In this document: piece by piece, positions 16,608 to 27,068 of the stretch
Numbering within the stretch: the stretch's first letter is position 1
How the letters are laid out: every line of letters starts with the position of its first letter
Source of the DNA: Clostridia bacterium
GTDB lineage: Bacteria; Bacillota; Clostridia; TANB77; CAG-508
Length of the DNA: 64,000 nucleotides
Assembly (NCBI GenBank): GCA_017430135.1
Contig: JAFRNM010000004.1
Coordinates: 195,499 to 259,498 of the forward strand
Direction: 5' to 3'
Notes under the pieces: model-generated
Database searches by the model: none
Seen by the model: only the letters and a program-made list of their open reading frames with translations
What the model was told of the DNA's origin: nothing
Translations under genes and position numbers: made by a program

Positions 16608-17111
16608 ATGTCAGAAGAGAAAGAAAAATTAAAACAAGAACAAGAAACAGAACAAGAGGTTAAAACAGAAAAAACAGAGTTAGAACTAAAACAAGAAGAA
16701 CTTGATGATGTTACAGATAGATATAAAAGAGTGCTAGCAGAGTTTGAAAATTTTAAGAAAAGAAGTAGCAAGGAAAGAGAAAGTTTATATAGCTCAATCC
16801 TTGGAGATGTAGTAGAAGCAATGCTTCCAGTAGTTGATAATCTAGAAAATGCAGCTAAAGTGGAAACAGAAGATGAAAACTACAAAAAAGGTGTTGAAAT
16901 GGTTTTAAAACAATTTAAAGATGTATTAAGCTCAAAAGGAGTAGAAGAAATCAAAACTGTCGGAGAAACATTTGACCCTGAATTACACGAAGCTGTAAGT
17001 AGTATTCAAAATCCTGATTTAGGCGAAAAAGAAATCGCTGAAGAGTATAGAAAGGGCTACAAAATTGGTAATCGAGTGATTCGTCATTCTATGGTAGTAG
17101 TAGCAAATTAA
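16608..17111 (+). CDS. grpE: Nucleotide exchange factor GrpE
   Basis: 167-residue DnaK co-chaperone. A charged Glu/Lys-rich N-terminus leads into the long helix (DRYKRVLAEFENFKKRSSKE) and the C-terminal beta domain (ETFDPELHEAV, VIRHSMVVVAN). The start is ATG 16608 with AAGGAAAGGA upstream; the frame stays open to 16518 inside the palindromic element, which is not a credible N-terminus. Confidence 0.94.
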   Translation: MSEEKEKLKQEQETEQEVKTEKTELELKQEELDDVTDRYKRVLAEFENFKKRSSKERESLYSSILGDVVEAMLPVVDNLENAAKVETEDENYKKGVEMVLKQFKDVLSSKGVEEIKTVGETFDPELHEAVSSIQNPDLGEKEIAEEYRKGYKIGNRVIRHSMVVVAN

Positions 17112-17168
17112 ATAGTTATTAAATTTTAAAATATAAATTCGAGGTAACCCCTCAAAGAAAGGAAGTAA

Positions 17169-19025
<1,857 letters not shown>

Positions 19026-19036
19026 ATTTTGAAATA

Positions 19037-19157
19037 AATCAATTCAAAAGCGAGTATTACAAGGCAAGCGAGAAAAAAATCTTGAGATAATACGTTTTGT
19101 ATATCGAAAGATTTTTTTCGAAGCTTAACACAGTAAGACGAAACTTTTCAATCGATT
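19037..19157. repeat. Imperfect nested palindrome between dnaK and dnaJ
   Basis: Outer partly matching arms (AATCAATTCAAAAG near 19037; CTTTTCAATCGATT near 19144-19157) enclose a 13-bp inner inverted repeat (CGAGAAAAAAATCTT near 19069-19083, AAGATTTTTTTCG at 19108-19120). No T tract directly follows. It may modulate dnaJ expression or be a decayed insertion of the same sort as in the hrcA-grpE gap. Confidence 0.5.
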
Positions 19158-19169
19158 GGGAGGAAGGAA

Positions 19170-20333
19170 ATGGCAGGAAAAAGAGATTACTATGAAGTTT
19201 TGGGTGTTAGCAAATCTGCGACAGATGACGAATTAAAAAAAGCATATCGTAAACTTGCAAAAAAATATCACCCAGATGCTAATCCAGATAATAAAGAAGA
19301 AGCGGAAGCAAAATTTAAAGAAGTAAATGAAGCTTATGAGGTGCTTTCAGATTCTCAAAAAAGAAAAATGTATGATCAATTTGGTACAGCAGATCCATCA
19401 GGATTTGGCGGTGGTCAAGGACCATTTGGACAAGGTGGATATTATTCATACACAGGTGGTTCTGGATTTGATGGCTTTGGCGACTTTGGCGATTTAGGTG
19501 ATATTTTCTCATCATTTTTCGGCGGCGGATTTGGCGGAAGAAATAGAAGACAAAGTAATGGACCACGCAAGGGTTCAGACATAAATTTACGTATGGATAT
19601 CACTTTTGAAGAAGCATTTTTAGGAGTTGAAAAAGAAGTAGTTGTATCTAGAAATGAACAATGTCCTAATTGCCATGGAACAGGTGCGAAACCAGGAACA
19701 AATCCAATGAAATGTCCTGAATGTAATGGAACAGGCCAAGTTCGTCAAGTTCAAAATACAATATTAGGCCAAATGCAAACAACAAGAACCTGTTCAGCAT
19801 GTCATGGAACTGGAGAAATAATAAAAGAACCTTGCGAGACTTGTAAAGGCAAAGGAACAATAAGAAAACAAGCTAAAATAAAAGTTAAAATTCCAGCTGG
19901 AATAGATGATGGTCAAACAGTAGTATTAAGAGGAGAAGGAGAGCCTGGTACTAAAGGTGGTACAAAAGGCGATTTATACATAACGGTAGGAGTGAAAAAA
20001 CATAGCATATTCACAAGAAAAGGAAACAACGTGTTGTGCGAAATTCCAATAACAATAACGCAAGCAGCCTTAGGTGCAGAGCTAGAAATTCCAATGGTAG
20101 ATGGTAGCAAAGAAAAATACAAAATATCAGAAGCAACACAAACAGGAAGTAAATTTACAATAAGAAACAAAGGCTTCAAATATGTAAATTCAAACATGCA
20201 AGGTGATTTTGTATTTACAGTGGTAGTACAAACACCGAAAAAACTATCAAAAGAACAAAGAGAATTATTAACACAATTAGCAAAAACAATGAACGAACAA
20301 CCACCAGTAAAGAAAAGAGGATTGTTTGGATAA
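19170..20333 (+). CDS. dnaJ: Chaperone DnaJ (Hsp40)
   Basis: 387 residues: J domain with HPD ([19 protein letters not shown]), a Gly/Phe-rich linker with repeated FGG, four CxxCxGxG zinc motifs ([32 protein letters not shown]) and the C-terminal substrate domain. Last gene of the hrcA operon. prmA, often next in Firmicutes, is absent; a separate RNA unit starts 4 bases after the stop. Confidence 0.97.
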   Translation: MAGKRDYYEVLGVSKSATDDELKKAYRKLAKKYHPDANPDNKEEAEAKFKEVNEAYEVLSDSQKRKMYDQFGTADPSGFGGGQGPFGQGGYYSYTGGSGFDGFGDFGDLGDIFSSFFGGGFGGRNRRQSNGPRKGSDINLRMDITFEEAFLGVEKEVVVSRNEQCPNCHGTGAKPGTNPMKCPECNGTGQVRQVQNTILGQMQTTRTCSACHGTGEIIKEPCETCKGKGTIRKQAKIKVKIPAGIDDGQTVVLRGEGEPGTKGGTKGDLYITVGVKKHSIFTRKGNNVLCEIPITITQAALGAELEIPMVDGSKEKYKISEATQTGSKFTIRNKGFKYVNSNMQGDFVFTVVVQTPKKLSKEQRELLTQLAKTMNEQPPVKKRGLFG

Positions 20334-20336
20334 AGT

Positions 20337-20365
20337 TTGACAATCATGTAACATTATGTTAATAT
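20337..20365 (+). promoter_or_regulatory. Promoter of the tRNA-like RNA
   Basis: TTGACA (20337-20342), 17-bp spacer, TAATAT (20360-20365), starting 4 bases after the dnaJ stop and ending 25 bases before the tRNA-like sequence. Confidence 0.7.
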
Positions 20366-20389
20366 ATAAATAACTAATAAACTTAGTTT

Positions 20390-20464
20390 CGAGATGTAGC
20401 TAATTGGGAAAAGCAACCAGGGGGAGTATCTGGTAATATGTAGGTTCAAATCCTATCATCTCGA
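20390..20464 (+). tRNA. Atypical tRNA-like RNA, proline-tRNA-related, 9-nt anticodon loop
   Basis: A full cloverleaf can be drawn: acceptor CGAGATG/CATCTCG (7 of 7 pairs), U8 A9, D arm GCT/AGC with GGG in the loop, anticodon stem ACCAG/CTGGT (5 of 5), variable AATAT, T arm GTAGG-TTCAAAT-CCTAT, discriminator A. Acceptor and T arm look like bacterial tRNA-Pro. The anticodon loop is GGGGAGTAT (20421-20429), 9 nt, or 7 nt if a G-T pair closes it, and has no U33 in either register. The 3' end reads ACTA, not ACCA. It could be a pseudogene, a non-decoding tRNA or a frameshift-type tRNA. Confidence 0.65.
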
Positions 20465-20466
20465 CT

Positions 20467-20496
20467 AAAAAAGAGTTCATAATGAACTCTTTTTTT
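20467..20496 (+). terminator. Terminator of the tRNA-like RNA
   Basis: AAAAAAGAGTTCA-TAA-TGAACTC followed by seven T, directly after the tRNA-like 3' end. Confidence 0.9.
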
Positions 20497-20548
20497 ATAT
20501 TATAGGAAAGTTCTCCGAACTTCCTATAATATAAAAGCTTCGCTAACA
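20497..20548. repeat. Short hairpin repeat with conserved tail (family P2, copy 1)
   Basis: ATATTATAGGAAAGTTC-TCC-GAACTTCCTATAATAT followed by ATAAAAGCTTCGCTAACAAT. The same hairpin and tail (TAGGAAAGTT, CTTTCCTAT, ATAAAAGC, TTCGC, AACAAT) occur at 46582-46640, again right after a terminator. Confidence 0.65.
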
Positions 20549-20573
20549 ATAAAAAAATTTTTCAAAATACCTA

Positions 20574-20602
20574 TTGACACCAAACACATTTTCATATATA
20601 AT
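20574..20602 (+). promoter_or_regulatory. Consensus promoter of the LysM gene
   Basis: TTGACA (20574-20579), 17-bp spacer, TATAAT (20597-20602). Confidence 0.9.
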
Positions 20603-20657
20603 ACTAACATACAAACAACAATTTGTAAAACAAAAATTTGAAAAGAGGCGATTATAT

Positions 20658-20969
20658 ATGAAAAAATTAAATAGAAAAAGAAAATCAAATTTAAATATTA
20701 AAAGTATTTTATTAATTGTGTTAGCAATAATAGCAGTAAATTCACTATTTTCTGGAAGTAAATCATATTCAAAAGTTGAGGTAGAATATAAGTCAGAATA
20801 TGCAAGTTACGGAGATACGCTTTGGTCAATTGCAGAAAGAGAAAGCAAGAATAACAAATATTATCAAGACAAAGATGTCAGAGAAATTATATATGATTTA
20901 AAGAAAATAAATAATATGTCAAATTCAGATTTAAGCGAAGGGCAGGAAATAAAAATACCAAAGATGTAG
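20658..20969 (+). CDS. Small membrane-anchored LysM protein, YneA-like
   Basis: 103 residues: basic N-terminus, one membrane segment (about 15-33), then a LysM domain (YASYGDTLWSIAERESKNN ... INNMSNSDLSEGQEIKIP) that should bind peptidoglycan outside the cell. Size and layout resemble YneA, the SOS-induced division inhibitor of Bacillus, but I see no LexA-type palindrome at its promoter, so that role is only a possibility. ATG 20658 follows AGAGG. Confidence 0.75.
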   Translation: MKKLNRKRKSNLNIKSILLIVLAIIAVNSLFSGSKSYSKVEVEYKSEYASYGDTLWSIAERESKNNKYYQDKDVREIIYDLKKINNMSNSDLSEGQEIKIPKM

Positions 20970-21071
20970 GAAGTTTCACACAAAAAACACAATATAATAA
21001 TTAAACGGAAACAAAGTTAATATATTATTTGCATATACTAAAGAATAGAAGTACGAAAGGTGTGTGAATTT

Positions 21072-21725
21072 ATGGAAAAGCATTCACAAAAATTAATACA
21101 ATTAAATAATTTATTAGAAGGAAATTTAAATATTGAAAAAGATAGCAAAACATTTGAAAAATTAATGTTTATATATTCGGTTGCAATTAAAGAACTAGTT
21201 ACTAAAGTAGAAATAATTAAGGAAGAATTTAAAGTTTTTTATAATTATGACATAATTGATCATATAAACACAAGAATAAAAAAACCGGAAAGCATTATAA
21301 AAAAGATGCAGAATAAAAATTGTGAGCTTACATATTCCCAAATGATTAATAGTATTCAAGATATAGCAGGTGTAAGAGTAATTTGCCCATTAAAAAAAGA
21401 TATATTTACAATCAAAAATTTAATAGTAAATTTGCCTGGAATAAATATAGTTAAAGAAAAAGATTATGTTACTAAACCTAAAAAGAGTGGTTATTCAAGT
21501 TATCATTTAATTTTAGATGTTCCAATAACACTATCTCAAAAGGTAATGTATATTAGAGTTGAAGTGCAAATAAGAACAATGGCTATGGATTTTTGGGCAA
21601 GCATAGAGCATAAAGCAAAATATAAATCAAATGGAGCTATAAGTAAATCAGCATCAAAAGAGCTTGTAAAATATGCAAAAATTATTAATAAAATTGATGA
21701 CGGATTTATTAAAATAAATACATAG
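21072..21725 (+). CDS. Small alarmone synthetase (RelQ/YjbM-type (p)ppGpp synthetase)
   Basis: 217 residues containing only a RelA/SpoT synthetase domain: RIKKPESIIKKM, IQDIAGVRVICPLKKD, KPKKSGYSSYHLIL and VEVQIRTMAMDFWASIEHK, with the catalytic Asp, Tyr, Glu-Gln and His positions kept. No hydrolase or ACT/TGS domain. It transfers pyrophosphate from ATP to GTP or GDP. ATG 21072 is preferred; GAAAGG lies 11 bases upstream. Sits in an accessory stretch next to a candidate defence gene. A terminator follows. Confidence 0.88.
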   Translation: MEKHSQKLIQLNNLLEGNLNIEKDSKTFEKLMFIYSVAIKELVTKVEIIKEEFKVFYNYDIIDHINTRIKKPESIIKKMQNKNCELTYSQMINSIQDIAGVRVICPLKKDIFTIKNLIVNLPGINIVKEKDYVTKPKKSGYSSYHLILDVPITLSQKVMYIRVEVQIRTMAMDFWASIEHKAKYKSNGAISKSASKELVKYAKIINKIDDGFIKINT

Positions 21726-21733
21726 TAAATACT

Positions 21734-21767
21734 AAACTCTGTATATATTAAGAATACAGAGTTTTTT
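21734..21767 (+). terminator. Terminator of the alarmone synthetase gene
   Basis: AACTCTGTAT ... ATACAGAGTT then a T run. Confidence 0.85.
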
Positions 21768-21795
21768 GCGTATATAAAAATTTCTAAAAAAGTAG

Positions 21796-21840
21796 ATACC
21801 AAACACATTTTTATATACAACATCATTAATAATAATTTGT
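21796..21840 (+). repeat. Degenerate copy of the LysM promoter region
   Basis: ACCAAACACATTTTTATATA ... AATTTGT resembles 20578-20625 (ACCAAACACATTTTCATATA ... AATTTGT) but lacks TTGACA and TATAAT. It appears to be a decayed duplicate of the upstream promoter segment. Confidence 0.5.
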
Positions 21841-21857
21841 CATGTAAATACAAACAC

Positions 21858-21886
21858 TTGCTATCTACATAAATTTGTGATAAGAT
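21858..21886 (+). promoter_or_regulatory. Possible promoter of the helicase-PLD gene
   Basis: TTGCTA (21858-21863), 17-bp spacer, TAAGAT (21881-21886), about 58 bases ahead of the start codon. Confidence 0.45.
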
Positions 21887-21944
21887 TGGTTCATGGAAAA
21901 ATATGGAAAATATTATAAAATAGAGATGGGGTATTGTAACAATA

Positions 21945-24900
21945 ATGGAAAAAACAAATGTGCAAGAAATTTTAAAATATTATTTAGAATATGAAATTTA
22001 TAATTTAATGAGTAATGAAAAAATAAAAATAAAAAATCAAACGTGTGTAATTCTCGATAAAAAAGAAAATAAAACAAGTATAAATAATTATTTAAAAAAA
22101 TTAAAACAACTAAAAATAGAAGATGAAGTTAATAGTTTTGTATTAGCTAAATTAAAGGGAAAAAAGGAGATTGCAAAACAAATTTACAAAGAGCTTAAAA
22201 ATCTAAATGAATTTGAAACAAATAAAGCCCAAATAACATTAAGGATAAAATTATTAATAAAAGATGCAATGGAAAAATCAATAAATGAAAATTATATAGA
22301 TAATTTTATAGATGAATTATGCCAAATAAACTCATTGCAAGAATTTTATATATATGCACATAATTTAACATCTGTAAATGAAGACAATAATCAAAAAAAT
22401 AGTAATGTTGAAAAATATCCTATATTTATATTTAAATGTAAAATAGATAATGAAGAAATAAAGGTGCTGGAAGTTAACGTAAATGAAAATGCTCTTAATA
22501 AAATAATATCTATAGCCAAAGGAAGAGAATTTTCAGAAATTGTAATAGAATATGAAGACATTATTTCAAATTATACAAAAGAGGTAAAAAATTCAATAGA
22601 TGCTAAAGGCATAGATCAGTTATTAAATATGTTTTATGAAATATTTACAGAATATACTGGAATAAATAAAAAAGATATTTTTAATATAATTCAATTAAAA
22701 CAAGAGTACATTTTGGCAATAGAAGATTTAGCCACAGAAGGGATAAAAAATATAAAAGAAGACATAGAAACTGTAAATAAGTTGATTGAATATGATAATT
22801 ATATACCAAATCTTTTAGTAAAATATTTATCTGAAAATAAAGCCCAAAATGATATAAATAATGAAGAATACACAAAATTTTATAGAGGAAATTATAAAAG
22901 TGAATATGGAGTAGGCGAAAATCAATATAGAATTGTAAATTCTATAAAAAATAATGATTTAATAGCAATAGAAGGACCTCCAGGTACGGGAAAAACATCT
23001 TTACTAAAGGAAATAATTGCAAATAATATTGTAGAAAGGGCAAATTTAATTTTTAAAAATTGGAATATAGGTTTTTCTAAAAGCAAGTCAAACTTTAATG
23101 AATTAAAATGGTTTAATAATAATAAAGACATAGTAAAATCAATTGTAGTGACAAGTAAAAATGGACAAGCAATAGAGAATATTATAAAAGGAATAAATTG
23201 TGAAATTGAATATTTTCAAACAATCGCAAATGAATATGAAAGAACAGAAACAATAGGAAATTTAAAACAAAAATTGAAATCAAATTATAAAGGACTTATT
23301 TGTTTACCACTTGGAAAACAAGATAATATGCTTGATTTTAAACAGTTTTTATATGAACAATTTATTCCATTTTTGCAAAAAATACAAAACGACGAAAATT
23401 TAAAGAATAATATAGAAAAAACAAAAAAACATTATGAAAATAAATGTAATGAAATTGAGGAGTTTGAACAAATAGTAAAATCACTTCCAATAATTGAAAA
23501 TAGCCCTAATTATTTTTATGGCATAAATATATCAGAAAGAAATGCAATAGAACAGATAAATGAGAAATTTTTAGAAGAAAAACAACAAAATGAAGAAATT
23601 TTAAATAAAATAGAAGAAGAGAAAAGAAATTTAATTAATCAAAAAGAAGAACAAAATAAGAAATTGAAAAAATTTCGAAGAAATATAAATGAAAAAGAAA
23701 ATGAAATTAAGAAATATGAGAAAGAAATAGCAAATGCAAAAGCAGACATTAATGAATTAGAAAGTAAAAAAAATAGTTTTGAAAGAATAAGCAAAAATTT
23801 TATAACAAAAATTGTTAATTGTAAAAAATATAATCAATATAAAAAAATAGATTTTGCAAGAGAAATAATACTACTAAAAGAACAAAATAAAACTAGATAT
23901 AAAAGCCAAAACGGATATATAAAAGAAATAGAAAAATTAAAAAATGGTAAAAATGAAGTAGATTTTAAAATTGAAGAAATTAAAAGAAATATAAAAATTA
24001 ATGAAGAAAAAATTAAGAATGTGAATAGAAAATTACAAGAGATGAATGTAATATGCGAATTCAATAAAAAAGACAAAAAATTATACTGGAATTATAAAAA
24101 TATGGTGGATTTATATGGAAATAGTACATTAAATACATTAAACCAAGAGTTATTTGAATTAGCTATAAAACTAAATGAAGCATTTATATTAAAAAATAGC
24201 GAAGTTATTATAGAAAATTTAAAACTATTTATGCAAGAAGATAACAAATCAGTATATCCTTGTCAAAAATTTTACGATTCCAGCAATATATATGATGAAG
24301 AAAATAAATACACAATAAAAAACATTTGGAATATTCTATTCTTATGCTTCCCGGTTATAACAACTACATTAGATTCATTTTCAAAAAAATATTTCCACTT
24401 GTTTCCAGAATATATAGATTTGTTGCTAATAGATGAAGCGGGACAAATACCGCCACATAATGCAGTCTCAGCACTATATAGAGCCCAAAAAGCTGTTATT
24501 GTTGGAGATGTAAATCAAATTCCTCCAATTTATAATAATGTAACTAATAAATTTGAACAACATCAAAAAAATATAAAAGAAGTTTTTGATAAAATAAAAG
24601 TTGACGAAAATAGTATCCAAACTATTGCTAACAGAAATACAGATATATTAAGTAATAGCAAAAACATAATGTTAACAGACCATTATAGATGTGAAAGAAA
24701 CATTATAAACTTTTCAACAGAAAATGTATATGAAAATAGATTAAATATGCATGTAAAAGATGACATGAATAAACCATTTTCTAATAATATGATTGCATTT
24801 GATATTAGAGGCAAAAAGGAAAAAAATGAAAATTTAAACAAAGCAGAAATAGAGGCATGTATTGAAACTATTAAGTATATAAATAAAAATCATAATGAAA

Positions 24901-25877
24901 AAGATTTGCCTACAATTGCTATTATTACACCATTTAAAAATCAAAAAGAAGAACTAGAAAAAAGATTAAAACAGGAAAAATTAATCAACATACAAGTAGG
25001 AACTGTTCACGCATTTCAAGGGCAAGAAAGAGATTATATTATTTTTTCACCAGTTATAGATTCTATTGCTCAAAAATTTAATGTTAATTTTATAGGACAG
25101 AAGTGCAATATGTTAAATGTCGCAGTAACAAGGGCAAAAAAACAATTTATATTTATAGGAAATCTCAGTGTAGCACTTTCTACAGGCAATTATCTGTTTA
25201 AATTGATTAAATATATAAAAAATAATGGATTATTATATAGTTTATATGATATAGAAAAGAATGCGCTAAGTGACCATTGGGACGAAGATATTTTGAAAAT
25301 TCTTGAACCAGAATTGAAGATTGAAAATGATAACATTGGTTTATATATTAGTCAACATATAAAAAATGGTATAATGGTTGATGCAAAACAACATTATGAG
25401 TTTTTAAAATATGTAATAAAAAATGCAAAGAAAGAAATATGTATTATGTCTCCATGGATTAGAAAGAATGTTTTTAATGATGAATTTTTAGATGATATTA
25501 TAAAATTAAAAGAAAAAAATTGTACTATTAAAATGGTTTATGGATATAAAAAAGGAAATAAAAATGAAAGTGACATAGCACAAGATTTGGCAAATGAGCT
25601 TGATAGAATTCATGCATTAGGTTATTCTACAAAAGAAGAAGTGCAAATTATAATAGATAAAATGTATGAAATTATAGGAAAAGATAATTTTATATATGCT
25701 CCTCCAACACATGCAAAAGTACTAATTGTAGATAATAAATATATGTGCATAGGGTCTCATAATTGGCTTTCAAATACTGGAAAAACTCCAGAAAGTCAGA
25801 GGGCAATTGAAGGGACTAGGCTAACAACTAATATTAGTGCAATTTCTTATGCAAAGGAAGAATTCTTTAAGTTATAG
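21945..25877 (+). CDS. SF1 helicase with C-terminal PLD nuclease, Mokosh type II-like defence protein
   Basis: 1310 residues. After a 340-residue N-terminal region comes a DNA2/NAM7 (Upf1-like) helicase: Walker A EGPPGTGKTS (343-352), an insertion of nearly 480 residues with strong coiled coil (about 480-720), Walker B DEAG (830-833), GDVNQIPP (about 855), HAFQGQERD (about 1022) and NVAVTRAKKQ (about 1055). The C-terminus is a phospholipase D-type domain with HAK (His1256, Lys1258, Asp1263) and SHNW. A single protein joining a COG1112 helicase to a PLD nuclease is the layout of MkoC in Mokosh type II anti-phage systems. Assignment is by architecture only. Confidence 0.8.
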   Translation: MEKTNVQEILKYYLEYEIYNLMSNEKIKIKNQTCVILDKKENKTSINNYLKKLKQLKIEDEVNSFVLAKLKGKKEIAKQIYKELKNLNEFETNKAQITLRIKLLIKDAMEKSINENYIDNFIDELCQINSLQEFYIYAHNLTSVNEDNNQKNSNVEKYPIFIFKCKIDNEEIKVLEVNVNENALNKIISIAKGREFSEIVIEYEDIISNYTKEVKNSIDAKGIDQLLNMFYEIFTEYTGINKKDIFNIIQLKQEYILAIEDLATEGIKNIKEDIETVNKLIEYDNYIPNLLVKYLSENKAQNDINNEEYTKFYRGNYKSEYGVGENQYRIVNSIKNNDLIAIEGPPGTGKTSLLKEIIANNIVERANLIFKNWNIGFSKSKSNFNELKWFNNNKDIVKSIVVTSKNGQAIENIIKGINCEIEYFQTIANEYERTETIGNLKQKLKSNYKGLICLPLGKQDNMLDFKQFLYEQFIPFLQKIQNDENLKNNIEKTKKHYENKCNEIEEFEQIVKSLPIIENSPNYFYGINISERNAIEQINEKFLEEKQQNEEILNKIEEEKRNLINQKEEQNKKLKKFRRNINEKENEIKKYEKEIANAKADINELESKKNSFERISKNFITKIVNCKKYNQYKKIDFAREIILLKEQNKTRYKSQNGYIKEIEKLKNGKNEVDFKIEEIKRNIKINEEKIKNVNRKLQEMNVICEFNKKDKKLYWNYKNMVDLYGNSTLNTLNQELFELAIKLNEAFILKNSEVIIENLKLFMQEDNKSVYPCQKFYDSSNIYDEENKYTIKNIWNILFLCFPVITTTLDSFSKKYFHLFPEYIDLLLIDEAGQIPPHNAVSALYRAQKAVIVGDVNQIPPIYNNVTNKFEQHQKNIKEVFDKIKVDENSIQTIANRNTDILSNSKNIMLTDHYRCERNIINFSTENVYENRLNMHVKDDMNKPFSNNMIAFDIRGKKEKNENLNKAEIEACIETIKYINKNHNEKDLPTIAIITPFKNQKEELEKRLKQEKLINIQVGTVHAFQGQERDYIIFSPVIDSIAQKFNVNFIGQKCNMLNVAVTRAKKQFIFIGNLSVALSTGNYLFKLIKYIKNNGLLYSLYDIEKNALSDHWDEDILKILEPELKIENDNIGLYISQHIKNGIMVDAKQHYEFLKYVIKNAKKEICIMSPWIRKNVFNDEFLDDIIKLKEKNCTIKMVYGYKKGNKNESDIAQDLANELDRIHALGYSTKEEVQIIIDKMYEIIGKDNFIYAPPTHAKVLIVDNKYMCIGSHNWLSNTGKTPESQRAIEGTRLTTNISAISYAKEEFFKL

Positions 25878-25992
25878 GTAGAGAAATTTAATAAGAAAAC
25901 AAGATTTTTTTCGTAATTTGTAAATTAGCATAAATAATAAAAAAAAAGTTTTAGGTTAAACTAATGCCAAAAGAAATTTTGAGGTGGAGAAA

Positions 25993-26991
25993 ATGTTTAA
26001 ACCTAAAACTATTTATTTTGAAAAAGATATTATAAATTATGAGCTTGGAAAAGAGCTTATGGAAAAATATAAAGATATTCCCAAAATAGAAATTGCTAAT
26101 CATAATAATATTGAAGAATTACGTAAAAGCGAAAATAAAGAATTCTTAAATTTAAAAAATAACCTAATAATAGGAGTAAGAAAAACTCATAAATTTGTAG
26201 AGAATCACAAGGTTTCGGATTACCTAGTGCCATACACATCTTCAGGTTGTAGTGCAGCATGTATGTATTGTTATCTAGTTTGCAATTACAATAAATGCAG
26301 TTATTTAAGACTATTTGTAAATAGAGAGCAAATGCTAGAAAAAATAATAAAAACAGCAGAAAAATCGGATAGAGAATTAACATTTGAAATTGGTAGCAAT
26401 AGTGATTTGATTTTGGAAAATACAATAACTAATAATTTGCCTTGGACAATAGAAAATTTCAAAAATACATCAAAAGGAATGCTGACATTTCCAACAAAAT
26501 TTGATATGGTAGATGATATTTTAAATGTAGATCATCAAGGAAAAGTAATTACAAGAATGAGTGTTAATCCTGATGAAATAATAAAACAGGTAGAGCTTGG
26601 AACATCAAGGCTTAATGGAAGAATAGAGGCAATAAACAAATTAAAAGAAGCTGGGTATAAAGTTGGAATATTAATAGCACCTGTAATTATGGTAGACAAC
26701 TGGAAAGAACTTTACTTGGAACTGATAAAGCAACTAGAAAGAGATTTAAGCAAACAAGTAAAAAAAGAAGTTTTTTTCGAGGTAATCTTTATGACTTACA
26801 GCTATGTTCATACAAAAATAAACGAAGATGCATTTCCAAATGCAATCAATTTATATAGCAAAGCACAAATGACAGGACGAGGCAGGGGAAAATATATGTA
26901 CAAAAACGAACTTAGAAAAGATGGTGAGATTTTTGTGAGAGAACAACTTGGCAAATATTTTCCAAATAATAAAATTTTGTATGTAGTATGA
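25993..26991 (+). CDS. Spore photoproduct lyase family radical SAM protein
   Basis: 332 residues with the SplB-type iron-sulfur motif CSAACMYCYL (Cys86, Cys90, Cys93; CxxxCxxC) in the TSSGCSAACMYCYL context and a matching C-terminal region (EVIFMTYSYVHTK). Such enzymes repair the thymine spore photoproduct in germinating spores. The catalytic Cys141 of the Bacillus enzyme, which I recall in the context EAACTSD, seems to align with Ser135 in EIGSNSD, so repair activity is doubtful. ATG 25993 follows GAGGTGG. Confidence 0.8.
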   Translation: MFKPKTIYFEKDIINYELGKELMEKYKDIPKIEIANHNNIEELRKSENKEFLNLKNNLIIGVRKTHKFVENHKVSDYLVPYTSSGCSAACMYCYLVCNYNKCSYLRLFVNREQMLEKIIKTAEKSDRELTFEIGSNSDLILENTITNNLPWTIENFKNTSKGMLTFPTKFDMVDDILNVDHQGKVITRMSVNPDEIIKQVELGTSRLNGRIEAINKLKEAGYKVGILIAPVIMVDNWKELYLELIKQLERDLSKQVKKEVFFEVIFMTYSYVHTKINEDAFPNAINLYSKAQMTGRGRGKYMYKNELRKDGEIFVREQLGKYFPNNKILYVV

Positions 26992-27011
26992 TTTTATTTT
27001 TAAAAATCCTA

Positions 27012-27040
27012 TTGACAAATTCTGACATTCATAATATAAA
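27012..27040 (+). promoter_or_regulatory. Promoter of the Nudix gene
   Basis: TTGACA (27012-27017), 17-bp spacer, TATAAA (27035-27040). Confidence 0.8.
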
Positions 27041-27068
27041 AGAATATGGTAGAAAAAGGAGCAAGATT

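Noticed and set aside
16518..16608. N-terminal extension of GrpE by 30 residues
   Set aside because: The open frame lies in the palindromic element, is hydrophobic and unlike GrpE; the ribosome-binding site is next to ATG 16608.
20421..20429. Intron in the tRNA-like anticodon loop
   Set aside because: Two extra bases are far too few for a group I or other intron.
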